From the NCBI GenBank assembly GCA_000469685.2, contig LS997567.1:11544299-11608298 (forward strand): a DNA stretch of 64,000 bases, in the 5' to 3' direction. The stretch is from Haemonchus contortus (Eukaryota > Nematoda > Chromadorea > Rhabditida > Trichostrongylidae). Position 1 is the stretch's first letter. Each line of letters begins with the position of its first letter. Positions 1-13,359 of the stretch are shown in pieces. Made by a program: the position numbers and the translations under genes. Below the pieces are notes generated by a model. It had not been told where the DNA came from, did not search any database, and saw only the letters and a list, made by a program, of their open reading frames with translations.

Positions 1-58
1 GATTGAACGATATATCCTCCATTCTGCTCAGTAAGGATTCGCCGTTTTCCTGTAAGTT

Positions 59-1030
59 TCAATATCCCACTTTGATAGCAGTTCCAAACTTCAAATCGGA
101 AAACCTTCTCAGGTGCTTTCTGCGGTCCTCCAGCGGATTGAACGATTTTCCATTAAAAGAATTCTGCAGAAACCTAAACAAGTGGTCATCTGATAGCCCC
201 GTGTCCGGACTATATGAGGGATATGACAAGACTTTCCACCCAAGCTCCAGCAATTTTTGACGAGTGGCCAAAAATACGTGTGGTCTGGAGGTATCCTGTT
301 GGAAGACAACGCCCTCACGATTGGCCGGTTTGGGTCGCTTCTGGTCTATCGCTGCCTCCAAACTGTCAAGCTGGGTATAGTACCTTTTGGAATTTATCGT
401 TTGATTATACGACAACAGCTCATGATAAGTAATTTCCCTCCAATCCCACCAGCAGCACAGCATAATCTTCCGCGGCTGGATTTTGACTTTTGCAGCGTTT
501 TGTGACGGCTCACTGGGAAAGCTCCACGATCGTTTTCGCTCCTCGTTGTTGTACACGATCCACTTTTCGTCCTCCATACTCATGCGTTTAAAAAACAGCT
601 CATTTTTACTTCGTTTGAGCAAGGAGTACACGGAGGCGGGGTCCATGATACTGCGCTCGCTCATGTCGTGAGGTATCCCAACATCAAGCCGCTTTAAAAA
701 ACCAAGATCAAGCAGGTGATCATAGATGGTTGATTTCGAAACATTAAGCCTTTGTCATACTCTACGAGAAGTGCCGTGCCGATTCACTTCCGTTAACATT
801 TTGATTTGGTCGTTTTAACTGATGGTAGCTCCCCGAGAGTTGGCGGTCTTTTGGCGGTCTTTGAGGGCGAATTCACTCTGTTTGGATTTCGCAAACCGAT
901 CACGCACTGTACGTCCCTTAAAAACAATGTCTACTCAAACGTCACAAATCTTTCTCGCGGCTTGAGACGCATTCTAGACCTTGCAATAGAAGAAAAACTT
1001 CAGACGCCGAAAATGCACGCGGTGGTTCTC
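59..1030 (-). pseudogene. Mariner transposase relic (DD34D type)
   Basis: Degraded mariner transposase on the minus strand. The readable C-terminal two thirds (59-664) shows the first catalytic region DEKWIVYNN, the second FQQDTSRPH and the third SPDTGLSDDHLF. The spacing between the second and third aspartates is 34 residues, as in mariner DD34D enzymes. Upstream, in other frames, fragments such as NVSKSTIYDHLLDLGF and the preceding DNA-binding region can be read to about position 1,030, so frameshifts and stops separate the two halves. The element runs off the left edge, so one terminal repeat is not visible. All three aspartates survive, but the broken frame makes activity unlikely. The family call rests on the catalytic motifs and WWDW-type core; the subfamily (cecropia-like) is a recollection. 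Confidence 0.85.
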
Positions 1031-1134
1031 AATTTTCACATGAGCCCTGTACTGGAAAACCTTAACAAATGTTGATAGAATCCCAACAGGAATATAGAAG
1101 AGGACCTATTCCTTCAGAAAACATATAACTCTAT

Positions 1135-1870
1135 GGGTTAGGTCCTTGACCTTTTGTACAACAGTTGATGAACCGAGAGTGTTCAAAATCGGCGGAAACT
1201 CTTCGGACAACCCAATATTTAGTTCAGACATGTCCAACCTTCAATTAAACAGTTAAATCCTCAATAGGTAATCTCTTTTGAGATGAAGAGCAACAGATCG
1301 AAACTTCTAACCGTAGGCGTGAATTCCGGCATATGAATACCTCTTGCACTGCATTGTTGGTCCTGTGCCAAAATTCGTGTTACGAAAAAAGACAGTTGTT
1401 CCTAAGAAAGAGCAAGCGGTTTGCCGATTATCACAACTCTATCACAAGGAGGCCCGGCGTTAGTTGGGCGATCCAACTCATAAAATAGTGAATTCACCAT
1501 TCATCAGAGCTATGCGAAATAACAAACATAAAAACGCTGTAGATATTCCTATTAGAATAGTTTACGAATATTCTAGCAAGGTTTCTCAATCCACGATATT
1601 GTAACTAGCCCCTCACTAGCAAATCTAACTATCCATTATGGAACCTAATCACGCCAAAAACACTTTCAAAAGCAAAGCTAAAATTTTTATCGCTCCATAC
1701 ATATGGCCGACCTATTGATGATACATTATACCGATTGATATTTAGATAAGAAACTCAATAAGGCATACGAGATCATTAAGGTCTACAAGAAAGCGCTAGA
1801 ACTACGAAAAATCCATATAACTACAACCACTAGTAATCACCTAGATCTGGTAATAATCATTTATAATCAG
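1135..1870. other. No recognisable feature
   Basis: AT-rich unique-looking sequence. No coding exon, RNA gene or repeat could be recognised. Confidence 0.5.
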
Positions 1871-1871
1871 A

Positions 1872-3262
1872 ACCTGTTGGGCTAAGCACGCTAACGCATG
1901 CATTATATGTCCACGACATCTCATCTACGATGAAGTCGATCGGCGTAATGTTGGATTATCAGAATAAGATAGTTCTCCCTAGGTTTGAAAACTGCTTTGT
2001 GGGCATCCCTTTCGATATATTTCATTTAAGCAGAATTATTAGCGGTTGATTATACATACCAACGTCCACCTCAGGCATCCCTCCCACTACATATGGGAAC
2101 TTGACCAATGTTCTTTTAGCTACCCCTAACCACTTTCTCCGCTTCCTAGAATGTTATCAAACAGTGCTGTGAATTTTTGATTTTAGCCCCGCCCTGGGCA
2201 AACTCGGGTCATTTCAGGAATTCGATCGCATTTCTTCGCTTACTTTGAACTACTTTTTCCGCGTTCTACAACGTTTCTGAACAGATGTACGAAGTTCTGA
2301 TCGTAGCCCCGCCCACCTTAGTGCAAATCCCACACTCACTTTAAAGATGTGATCACGTTTCTCACACCAACTCTACCACTTTTTCGAGCATTTAGGTTTC
2401 TGAGTAGTGATATGAATTTTTGATCTTATCCCCGCCTACTCTAGTGCAAACCTTGGGCACTCCAGAAATTTTACCATATTTCTTCAGTTACCGCCAACTA
2501 CTTTCTCCCGTAGCCTAGGGGAAATCTCGGGACGTTAATCAATTTTGTTTGAGAGATGCTTCCATGCAACCGGCTTCATTCAGAATCGTAGTGGCGCATT
2601 GAATGCGTATGTGGCCTGTACAATGACTTGCCGTAGCCAGTCGATGTACAAGCCAGTTCTTTTATTATCACATACGAATCTGGTACCAATTATCTGATCC
2701 CAGAAGGGTGGAAGGCTTGGTTGGCCTAGGCGGATATCGATTCGGGATTCGAACCCGTGACCATGCGTGTGTGAAGTGTGCCTTTGCCACTCCACTACCA
2801 ATCGTGAGCGGAGCTTCCCCAGTTTACGCACGCCCATAACGTGTAAGGCCTTGCTCACTGTTCTCCATGCCTTCGTTAAATCGAGTTAAATTTATGTTTA
2901 ACGTAGAGCCCACAGCGAGAATGCTCCGCACACAGTCGCAGAGTCTCTTTCAATTCACTTGATTCACTTGTATACCCATCCCTCACCTTTGGCTATTTTC
3001 CCCAATGATTGGGTTGTTATGAAACTTAACTCAAACGCCCGCAAGACACCGCGCGCTCTTGTTCATGTACCGTCCCTTGTGGGCAGAGCTCCGCTGAGTT
3101 CACATGTGCTCTGTTGGTCTTGCCCTATGCCCAGCCCATCCCCAAACTTACCCGACTTCTGCGGGTGCTTCTTCAGGTAATATCGATTTTCCGTACAAAA
3201 AAACAAACAAGTAAACCGGCTCAGTGACTGGCGTGAGCGCGTTATATATGTAGGAATAGTGG
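1872..3262 (+). repeat. Modular repeat copy: head, GC-box tandem units, tail
   Basis: Full-length-looking copy of a modular non-coding repeat seen many times in this window. It opens with the head GGCTAAGCACGCTAACGCAT (near 1,880), whose next ~100 bases match the head near 61,140-61,235 (minus). Three ~115-118-bp tandem units follow (about 2,128-2,520), each with a core like AGCCCCGCCCACCTTAGTGC. A SINE sits at about 2,578-2,822. The end module follows (2,860-3,262), containing GGGCAGAGCTCCGCTGAG and CTTCTTCAGGTAATATCGAT, then an AAAC-rich tract and the tail GCGCGTTATATATG. No protein is encoded. The class is unknown; a non-autonomous Helitron-like (HINE) origin is one possibility because of the hairpin, core repeats and microsatellite, but the ends do not prove it. 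Confidence 0.65.
2578..2822 (-). repeat. tRNA-derived SINE
   Basis: On the minus strand the sequence has an A-box-like stretch (TTGGTAGTGGAGTGG) followed about 40 bases later by a B-box (GGGTTCGAATCCC), the spacing of an internal RNA polymerase III promoter. After it comes a tRNA-unrelated body (AATTGGTACCAGATTCGTAT, GGCTACGGCAAGTCATTGTA) ending CCACTACGATTC. The cloverleaf is not intact, so this is not a tRNA gene. I recall similar bodies as common SINEs in strongylid nematodes. It lies inside a modular repeat copy. Confidence 0.7.
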
Positions 3263-3264
3263 CA

Positions 3265-3604
3265 CAGAAATATACAACAAAACGGATGATTTTGTATTTG
3301 AAGTCATTGTCTTTCATCATTCATCTTCTAATATTTCAAAAAGAATCAAAGTTTGGTCCTTCACACAGGAATACCCGAAATCGTTTATACTTGTAGAGGG
3401 TTCATCACTTATATCGAAAGACTAGAAACTCTAATTAATATACTGTGAGTATGAAGAGCTTACGTTAACGAGAAATGTTCATATAAAGATAAATTCAAAT
3501 GTAGCAAATATGCAATTAAGAGTGATTCCAGTACCTCATCCTACAATTCTCAAAAGTTATCCTCCATGCCTTTCGACCTTATTGTGTGATTTATGCAACT
3601 ATCG
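3265..3604. other. No recognisable feature
   Basis: AT-rich spacer between two modular repeat copies. No gene or repeat recognised. Confidence 0.4.
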
Positions 3605-3910
3605 ATTGGGCTATGCACGCTAACGCGTTCACAACATGTCCACAACGGCCTAAGAGATCTCACTCAAGTACACTTAGGAAAGCAGTCAGCCGATCGCCGA
3701 CAAAAGGGAGGGAACTATCCACCCTGTTAATAACGTCACAATATGATTGCACTTGTTAGGGGGTTCATATAAACGGTGTCGATAGAATTCCTATTTCGTA
3801 ACTGCTTCCTCATTGCGCCTATGTAACGTTTCACGCTCCTCGTTGTGCGTACGTGACTTTTCGTGGACAGACGCACAAAGTCAGCGCTCTATATAATGTA
3901 CCAGCCGGGC
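3605..3910 (+). repeat. Short modular repeat copy (head plus tail only)
   Basis: A ~300-bp version of the modular repeat. The head GGCTATGCACGCTAACGCGT near 3,608 is joined, without GC-box units, to a tail module (3,795-3,905) with CACGCTCCTCGTTGTG, ACAGACGCACAAAG and the end AGCGCTCTATATAATG. The same tail module occurs at 10,249-10,377 (+) and about 15,313-15,430 (-). A GC-rich palindrome (AGCCGGGCTACCCGGC) follows immediately. Confidence 0.55.
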
Positions 3911-4480
3911 TACCCGGCCAACGCCGGGCTTCCCTCCTTCTTATGATAGTGTTGTAATAATTGGCAAATCGACCACTCATCATTTGGAACAAATGATATT
4001 TTTGGGATCACGAAATTCGTCAGAGGACTTATAGGGGATGCAGTATTAAATTCAGAATGAGCCGACGCTTATGCCCATGATTAGAGGTCTCAATCTAACT
4101 GGTAGGCAACCAAGACCCTGAATGGTACTTACTAATGTTGTCGAACCCTTCCGTTATCAAATGCCTTTATCAAAAAAGCTCTTTTACTCTACGGATATAC
4201 CATTAAATGAAAATCCAAGTTTATCAGCGGTCGGATAAGTTTTGCAAAGAATAATGAAGCGAAGGGAAACAGTGATTCGTCATTGAGTCGCAAACTTTGC
4301 ACGGTAGCGATTGTAGCCTAATATCAAAAAATGAACCAATTTTCATCTACTCAAAAATTAGTGCTATTAGTCGGTCCCTATCTGCTCTTATCCTTCTTAA
4401 CGAATGGAGCTCATCAAAGAGTAAGAGGTAGATCGTCAATAACAAATGCGATGGATTTAGTTGGTTGTTTTCTAAGGCCT
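3911..4480. other. No gene recognised
   Basis: Begins with the GC-rich hairpin at 3,902-3,935 noted in the previous entry. The rest is unique-looking and non-coding by eye. Confidence 0.4.
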
Positions 4481-4484
4481 CTTC

Positions 4485-5066
4485 TATCGTTAGTGTTCCC
4501 ATCCTGCCTCCTCTACTCCTTTTGGAAACCCCGCCCTTTGTGGGCGGAGTCCGGCACACCCACCATAAGTGTTCCCATCCTGCCACCCGTATTCCTTCCA
4601 AATTGAACGCCCTAGGATCAAATTGACACTTTCACGCAACACCAGCCCCCTATGGGCGGAGCCGGTTCTTCCACCCATCATAGGTTTTCCCATCCTGTTT
4701 GCTGTAATCCTACCAAATTTGTACTTCCATGGTCCACGGGGACAGGAGTTACAAATTTCTTCTTGAATCAAGCCCTCTGCAGGCAGTGTCCGGTCCTGCC
4801 ACTCACCATAAGCGTTTCCATCCTATCTCTGGTACTCCTATCAAACTTGAACGCTCTAGACCCACGGGGACGGGACTTATGAATTTCTACTCAAACCTCG
4901 ACTATTGTGGGCGGAGTCCAGTCCTGCCACCCACCATAAGTGTTTCCATCCTCTTCCGTGGAATGCTAGCAAATTCGAACTTTCTAGGTCCACTAGGACA
5001 GCAGTTATGAATTTCTGGTCGGACACACGCACAAACACACAGACATTACCGCATTATATATAGTAG
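4485..5066 (+). repeat. Tandem GC-box repeat array, second unit type
   Basis: Four or so degenerate units of ~115-120 bp, each with a core such as TGGGCGGAGTCCGG followed by CACCCACCATAAGTGTT and CCATCCTG. The array ends with a CACA-rich stretch (GGACACACGCACAAACACAC) and the tail CGCATTATATATAGTAGG. The same unit type occurs on the minus strand at 19,913-20,400 and, more diverged, at 30,950-31,860. It is interpreted as another version of the modular repeat family. Confidence 0.6.
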
Positions 5067-5109
5067 GATTGCTGCAAATCGGAAACATAAATAGGAAGAA
5101 GTCATTTTT

Positions 5110-6632
5110 CAATAATCTCCTATTCCGTCCATCTAGCATTTTGATTATCCTTTCTCGTGAAAGTCATCTGGTTAGCTCTGCCCACTCCAGAGATTCGGCC
5201 ACCGTCCCTCTGACACCTCCAGCCACTTCTTTCCTGCTTTCTAGGGCATTTTTAAACAGACTTATGAATATTTCATCTTAGTTCCGCCCCCTCCCCCCTT
5301 CAGTGCAAACCCCGCTTACTTCAGGATTTTGGCCGCATTACTCTATAGCCTCCAACTACTCCCTTTAGTAGATTTATGAGCTTTCTCAGAAAGAACCGAA
5401 CACCTTAAAGGCACGGTTCACGATAAAAATGGTTACAAAAATATTTCCTTAGGAATACTCAGTGGCCCCCATGGATGGTAGAAGGGACCCTCTCGCTCCC
5501 AAAATCTCGACGGTCAGGGCATAGTGGAAGCCCTGTTGCTGGCTTGAGTGGCTTTCAAGCCTCTCGATCGATGTCACGTCGAGCACACAATCAGCTGATC
5601 GCCGAGTGATGAGGCTATGTTTTTCTCCCATTTTTTCCTCTGTTATTCTTTTTGCTGCCGCGATCCCTTTTTAATCTCCTACCCCGATAGGCTGAGCAAG
5701 GTGAGCTATTTTCGCTGTAACTAGGGTTTTTTGTTTACTTATGCTTATAAGAGAATGAATTTTCGCTTACCATAGTCACTTATTTGCACCAGGACCCACC
5801 CGACGCAATGACGCACTGTGCGTGGCTCGTCCAAACGCCCCACTCTTCTCCATTCTTCTGATTTCATTCTCGTCCAGCCCCCTTTTTAACGATTTTTCGG
5901 AGTCTTTTTCACTCTGTAAACACCGATCCGCGCAGCTCATTCGCCTCCATCGCACTATTTTCCATCTTATCTTCCATTTTTTGTCATAATCTGGTTTACC
6001 CAAAATTATCATGGACTGTGCCTTTAACGCATGCCCCCTATCGTGGGCGAAGCTTTACTATGCACGCATGCCCAGCACCATAAGGCTCTGCTCATTCTTT
6101 TATTTTTTCTAGCCTCCATGCCCTATTTGAATGGAGTCATGAACATGTGAGGAAAGTACCGCCCACTGCAAGAAAGCTCCGCCCACCACTTGCAGCTCTC
6201 CTTCACTTTATTTGTTGACCTTTCCCTCTACTTTGCCTATTTTTTTCCTCGGCGTCTGGGCTCTTAGAAACCTATTTAAGAAGTTTTGCGCATGCAACCA
6301 CTCACTCTTGTGCATTTCCCACCCCTGAAAGCGGAACTTCGCTGTTCTCACATGAACACTTTTTGTTTTGCCCTATGCCCATCCCAAACATGACCCGACT
6401 TACTTGAAGAAGTTTTCCCATGACATAACCCAATTCTCTGCATTTCCCACCGCTGAAGGAGGAGCTTCGCTGAGCTCAAATGCGTTCTTTTGTTCTTGCC
6501 CTATGCCCAACACATCCCAAACTTGGCCCGACCTATGCAGTAAGGTAATAAGACGTATGCTTCCTAAAGTAATATCGAATTTCTGTACAATTGATCGAAC
6601 AAACAAACAGCTAGAGGCAAGCGCTTCACACA
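5110..6632 (+). repeat. Modular repeat copy, degenerate
   Basis: Contains one or two GC-box units (about 5,200-5,400), unidentified sequence (5,440-5,760), and two partial end modules (6,020-6,640) with GTGGGCGAAGC, GAAAGCTCCGCCCACC and GGAGCTTCGCTGAGC. It ends in an AAAC tract and GCAAGCGCTTCACACA. A Tc1-family element (6,633-8,743) is inserted exactly at this tail. No coding capacity was recognised. Confidence 0.5.
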
Positions 6633-6759
6633 CAGTAGCGCTCAAAAGTCTTCGGTGAAATACTTTGACGCTTTTTCGTTCATTACTTTTTTATTAGTAG
6701 ACCAACTCGCGCAAAATTTGGATGTTTAACTAGAGCGAATTTCACCCTACCCATCACTA

Positions 6760-8346
6760 CAGTGCGTTTCATAATTATAAGGTCACCCTCGATATTTACG
6801 ATTCTGGAGAAAGCAGCCGTAATAGAATTTCACGGCGAACACAGGAAGATTCCTCATCACAATGTACCTCCATATTCAAATTTTGGTCGCACCTCAAATT
6901 TTTTATGAATTTTTCAAAGATAGTGTCGGCTTTCGCACCGTTTCATAATCATAAGGTCACCCAGAGAAAGTAAATGATTTATTAACGTTGATGGTATATG
7001 TACAACATTTAATAATCTATAGCTCCTCCTAGTTTAAGAGCAACATCAAAGAGCTTGCGTGGCATACTAGAAACTAGGTTTCGAAGATGTTCCTCATCGA
7101 TTGCTCTCCATGCTATGATAACTGCCCGTTTCAGCTCTTCTGCGCCCTGGAACTGACGGTTATTCGCATAAACCTGTCTGACTATTATGTCCCAGATATG
7201 TTCCATCGGATTGAGATCGGGACTGCAGGCTGGCCATGGCAGGGCGCTTATTTATTGGCATTGCAGCTACTCATCCGTTGCACAACTCACATGAATGGTG
7301 GCGCTGTCTTGTTGAAAGACATAGTTGAGGTGACGGCGATGGCATAGAAAGGTTACTAGATGATGTTCCAAGACGTTCTCGTAATCCTTGAAATCCATAC
7401 TGCAGCTCACGACAGGTAGATCCAACACAACATCATTGCAGAATGCACCCCACGCCATAGACTTCCTCTACCGAAATTGCGACGGCTGAAGTAGACTGGA
7501 CTAGACAATATCGCTTGTTTCCGTCAGGACCGACTAGATTGAATTTCTTTTCATTCGAAAAGACGATCTGAATAGGAATTATTCAGCTCTATGGTGAGAT
7601 TTTGATGCAAATCTACCTTTGCCCAATCTCTCCCTAGGTTCATCTTTGCAAATCCGAGTCGAGCCTCTCTGCGGCGATCGGTGATTCGTGGCGGCTTCTC
7701 CATTGCTTGCCTGGTGATGCTCTCGCATCTTCTCACTGCTCTCCAGACTGTAGTTTTCGACAAAGAGAGGTTTAATTCCGATCGGATCTGGTTCAAGGAG
7801 GACGTACTGTTGGAAACAGTTCTCAGAATCTTCCGCTCGTCACGGGCAGTAATCTTTCATGGGTGTCCACGGTCGGTGTTTATCTAGGGACATCAGGGCT
7901 CTCCAGAAATCTTTGAATGGACCAAGGGGACCTCCCTATTTGCCTGGAGATGGGTCGAGTACTGAGCCCACCTTCATGATGAGCCTTCTCATCAGAGGAA
8001 AGCAGATGACCACGAGCCATGTTGACAGTCAGGTTTAGAATTGCGTTTACTACACATGCTTACCTTTATAAGTATCTTCAAACACGAAATTTCCTAACTG
8101 TTCAGATAATTCACTTTGAATTTGGATAATTGTTCACTTTCTCAGGGTGACCTTGTAATTATGAAACGGTGCAAAAACCGATAAACTGTTCTGAAAAATT
8201 CAGAAAAATGCAGCTGCGGCTAAAAAACAATAACCTAAGTTATTCGTGCTGGGGAATCCGTTCATGATGCTACAACAAATCCTTAATGATTGCTTGTCCT
8301 AAAAGTACAAAATTTGAGGGTGACCTTATAATTATGAAACGCACTG
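6760..8346 (-). mobile_element. Tc3-like transposon with paired end repeats
   Basis: A 1.59-kb element flanked by TA on both sides. Its ends are CAGTGCGTTTCATAATTATA at 6,760 and the complement ending at 8,346. A second copy of the same motif lies inside each end (TTTCATAATCATAAGGTCAC at 6,941; complement near 8,144-8,167). Inner and outer sites are about 174 bases apart on the left and 173 on the right, while the sequence between them is not conserved. This is an IR/DR arrangement, and Tc3 of Caenorhabditis is known to have two transposase-binding sites per terminal repeat. It encodes a decayed transposase on the minus strand. Confidence 0.8.
7009..8020 (-). pseudogene. Tc3-like transposase, inactivated
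   Basis: Reads on the minus strand from an ATG at 8,018-8,020 (MARGHLLSSDEKAHHEG) to a stop near 7,009. Recognisable parts are the N-terminal helix-turn-helix, the KKFNLVGPDG catalytic region, MAWGAF, FQQDSATIHVS and SPDLNPMEHIWD, and a C-terminus ending GAIDY. The second aspartate and the final glutamate are present. The first aspartate is replaced: the motif reads SNEKKFNL where Tc3 relatives have SDEKKFNL. Stops and frame changes near 7,890 and 7,550 break the frame. The length and motif order fit a ~330-residue Tc1/Tc3 transposase. It is inactive on the evidence of both the substitution and the frameshifts. Confidence 0.8.
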
Positions 8347-8744
8347 TATGTATTTGACTGCAAAGATGCAATATCCACAGATAGGTGTTTGTTGAGGTAG
8401 CAGATCTTGCTAAAAGTAAAGTTGTTGACGTCTGCAGTTGTTCGCACCTTATGTGCGTTTTCCCCATCTATTGTGTTCGGCGTTACCGCTCGTACGCCCT
8501 AGACATGATAAAAAGGAAAGAGGTCCTAGAAGGACCATCATCTGTATTTTCAGTCGATTTCGAGTCCATGCTCTTTGGAATATCTGGAACATGATCAGGT
8601 CGTAGGTTAATAGTGCTAAATGTTCAAAATACATCCACGCTCCAAATATAGGAATTTCGCATGATTAGATCCAGTAGGAAAGGAGTTACGCCGGAAAAGT
8701 ACGGCTGAAGAACCATTTCACCGAAGACTTCTGAGCGCTACTGT

Positions 8745-9315
8745 ATGATGAGCTGTCGTATAGATTTCGCTTAAGTTTTAAATTTGGAAAGCCCTCATCT
8801 AGCTACTGAAGTATTATGAAAAGAATAGTTATTTGAAATGCGCATCTGTGAGCAAAATTCACATTTGACATTAGAAGTTTCGATTAGATTAGATTTTCAT
8901 AGATTCCTGCGCATTTCCGATGTTTCTATGGAAAATTACGCATCCATCTGAAAAATAGGTTGAATGACGGAGGTATTTTTGGTAAGAATCCTTCGCAAGC
9001 AAAAAGTTTTGTTGCCCACGAAGACTAACTTCTCTCCTCCCTCAGTTGTCTGCGAACGGATAGATGAGTCGTCTATAAAAGGGATGTAGCACGACGGTAA
9101 ATAGCCAGGAGAACGTTTGGTGTATAAGAATTGGGTGAATTGCCCAATTTAAACGATCTGATGCCGCTTTGTTAGTATTGGTTTCTTGACACTAATAGGT
9201 GACCGTGGAATTGTTTCCATTCTAACCTCCTCTTAGTTCTTAGGGCTTTGATTGTCCTGGGTCGTGGGAGGCGAGTTGTGATTTTCAGTGTGTGACGTCA
9301 TAGATAGACTAGATA
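8745..9315. other. No gene recognised
   Basis: Sequence between two transposons. A TATA-like CTATAAAAGGG lies at about 9,073, but nothing downstream supports a transcript. Confidence 0.35.
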
Positions 9316-9319
9316 TTAA

Positions 9320-10185
9320 CCCTTTGACGACAACGCGCCTTTTTGCGTGTCTGGCCCGGGGGACAGACACATTTCGAAGCTTTCCACTTCCGCGGCCCAA
9401 CGTTGAGCCGCGCTGTCCCACGATTGATACATTTTTCTGGTGCGGGCATTTTTTGCTTTTTTCAAGCGTTTTCTTTCATGATTTAGTCTGAAATAGGTGT
9501 AAGTTCGGTAATTATGAGTTTCCAACTTTAGTAAGGTCTGGTCTTATGCATAATATAGCTTTGGGAGTCGAAATGTATCAGCCTGCAGTGGACGATATAG
9601 AGGGTGGTTATGAAAGATTATTGGTCGAACCCGGCGAAAACAGAACTGAAGAATAGAATTTTTCACAAGCTATGCTTTGAAGGTGTTACACATGGGGGGC
9701 TAAGATTTACTTAAGACTTAGATTCAAGACTTAATTCGGTAGGCTGTCCAAAAGCAAGGACTCAGCAGCTATATTTGCTGCGGTCGGGAGTAATGGACGG
9801 ACTTTTGAATCAAGGAATGCACCTCTATACCGATAACCAGTGAATGACTTATTCGAACATAGCACCCACATGTCGACAGACACTCGAAAAGGCGAAAAGG
9901 AATACAGGAATACTATTAGAACTCGAGGCAGTTAAAAGGGAGGCAGGTTTTCAGAAAATTTGTTACAAACAACTATCTCGAGCTTATGGAAGCGTTCACA
10001 TTCCTACAAGACGAGTCAATTCTAGGGGCAGTAGATGAAATTAGCTATGTTTTTCCTTGACTCCACGTAAAACTAAAAATCGAGAAAAACAACCGATGAC
10101 AAGGGTGCGGTCCACCGTTGAGCCGCGTTGTCCCACACGACCAAAAAACCGTGTCTCACCGTTTAGCCGCGCTGTCGTCAAAGGG
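9320..10185. mobile_element. piggyBac-like non-autonomous element with TTAA flanks
   Basis: An 866-bp segment bounded by TTAA on both sides (9,316-9,319 and 10,186-10,189). It begins CCCTTTGACGACAACGCGCC and ends GCGCTGTCGTCAAAGGG, so the terminal repeats are inverted and start CCC/GGG. TTAA target sites and CCY termini are hallmarks of the piggyBac superfamily. Repeated GTTGAGCCGCG(C/T)TGTC motifs lie near both ends. No transposase was recognised. The same left end occurs at 29,731 and the same right half at about 35,600-36,187, which supports a real element. Confidence 0.65.
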
Positions 10186-10248
10186 TTAATCAATATAAAT
10201 ACAAATTAATAATATATCAATACCAATATAAAGAGCATCGGTTGACTT

Positions 10249-12067
<1,819 letters not shown>

Positions 12068-12069
12068 GT

Positions 12070-12945
12070 GCACCGCCGGAGGTATTTCCCATTGTGATCT
12101 CATACCTGCGAAGCGATTCCAGGAACAAGTTTTGTAGTCGTTTTCCTCCTATTTATGACCACTGTGCAGGTAACATAATCGGGCCTTTTATGCAATGATG
12201 GTGCACTTGGTAGGGCGGTGAAATCAGCCATGGTATAATGGTGAGGGTTTTCCATGAAAGTGCTCATTTGGTCTCTGATAAAACTTTTCCTAAAGTTTTA
12301 CAGTAAATGCTTGCTCCTCATTTTGGCTTATCGAGGAACTGATTCTCGAGATAAACTGGTAATGCGGTGGGACGAGATACCGCGGCTCGATTCAAAACCC
12401 GAAATCTACCGTAGTTTACTTCGATGTTGTCTTATATGGAAATTTCAGTTTTTATTTTGGGTGCCACTGAGTGGGAATTGTTGCACTGCGATGAGATTCC
12501 TATATTTAAATCGTTCACTTCTTTCAAATTCTCTGCAAACTTCTAAAAGCCGAGAGACAGACAGGCCGATTCACTCGTTTGGCACCTAGTAGTTGCAATA
12601 AATAAGGCATCATTTGCCAAAATTTGATTAAATTCAATATTCTAAATTTTCCCACTTTTCCTAAAGTCTCAGCTTTTTTATGCACGAAGAACGCGGTTCT
12701 TTTTGGCAATCGAAAATAGAAGGCTATGGCGTCTTCTACCTGCCCCATAAAATTGAGTCCCTTGGTCAAAATCACCATGTTGAAAGTGACCTGCGTAAAT
12801 TCTACATTCTCAAGAAGATACGGAGTTCTTAAATTTCGCCGTTGCTCTCTACTCAAATCAAGCTGCACACTTTCCATATTTCCATGTCCTTGAAATGAGA
12901 GTGAGCTCCGTAGATGAGCAATGTTAAGCATAAAACGTATTGCAT
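12070..12945. other. No recognisable feature
   Basis: Unique-looking sequence. A minus-strand open stretch at 12,524-12,931 has no recognisable family and no convincing splice context. Confidence 0.35.
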
Positions 12946-12949
12946 GCGT

Positions 12950-13210
12950 TCATGGCAAGTTTCATGAGAAAGCAAAATAAGCATATGCATCAAGGATTCG
13001 ATCACTCATGTCATACCTTAGGTCCCACCGATCTACCAACTGCGCCACCGTTGTACAAGATGTAACTGCTCAGTTCGGTTATCTGATCGACACAGTAGTA
13101 TAACACATGGAAAAACGGTTTCGCAACGTTGTTCCCATAACTATTTCGCAGATTTGAGATCACCTTTGAAAACTCCACGGCGGTGTACATCTTGAATGGT
13201 TATTACTGCC
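12950..13210 (-). repeat. tRNA-like repeat (SINE-like)
   Basis: On the minus strand an A-box-like GGCGCAGTTGGTAGATCGG and a B-box-like GATCGAATCCTTGATGC are correctly spaced, followed by T-rich GCTTATTTTGC. The upstream body (TTCAAGATGTACACCGCC, CAAATCTGCGAAATAG) matches the ~290-bp repeats at 33,357-33,650 and 34,706-35,030. It is too diverged for a functional tRNA. Confidence 0.5.
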
Positions 13211-13359
13211 TAATATCGTTTCTTTGTGTGCATCATTAATGTCGTACATTGAGTTCCTTCAGTGCCATTCTACACCTACATTGTTTTCAATTCCATTTCA
13301 TTTCATTTCCAATTTCTTCTCCCTTCATTTCAATTATACCTTCCTTACGAATTCATTTA

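Larger units (their letters stand above)
6633..8743. mobile_element. Tc1-family element (outer), interrupted by a Tc3-like element
   Basis: Terminal inverted repeats CAGTAGCGCTCAAAAGTCTT at 6,633 and its complement ending at 8,743. They closely resemble the ends of the intact Tc1-type element at 58,126-59,683 (CAGTAGCGGTCAAAAGTATT). Without the nested 1.6-kb element only about 520 bp remain and no transposase was recognised, so this is probably a deleted, non-autonomous copy. The right flank is TA; the left flank reads CA, which may be a mutated target site. It sits at the tail of a modular repeat, like two other Tc1-type elements in this window. Confidence 0.75.

Noticed and set aside
2735..2810. 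tRNA gene on the minus strand
   Set aside because: A- and B-boxes are present but no proper cloverleaf or acceptor stem forms; the conserved downstream body marks it as a SINE.
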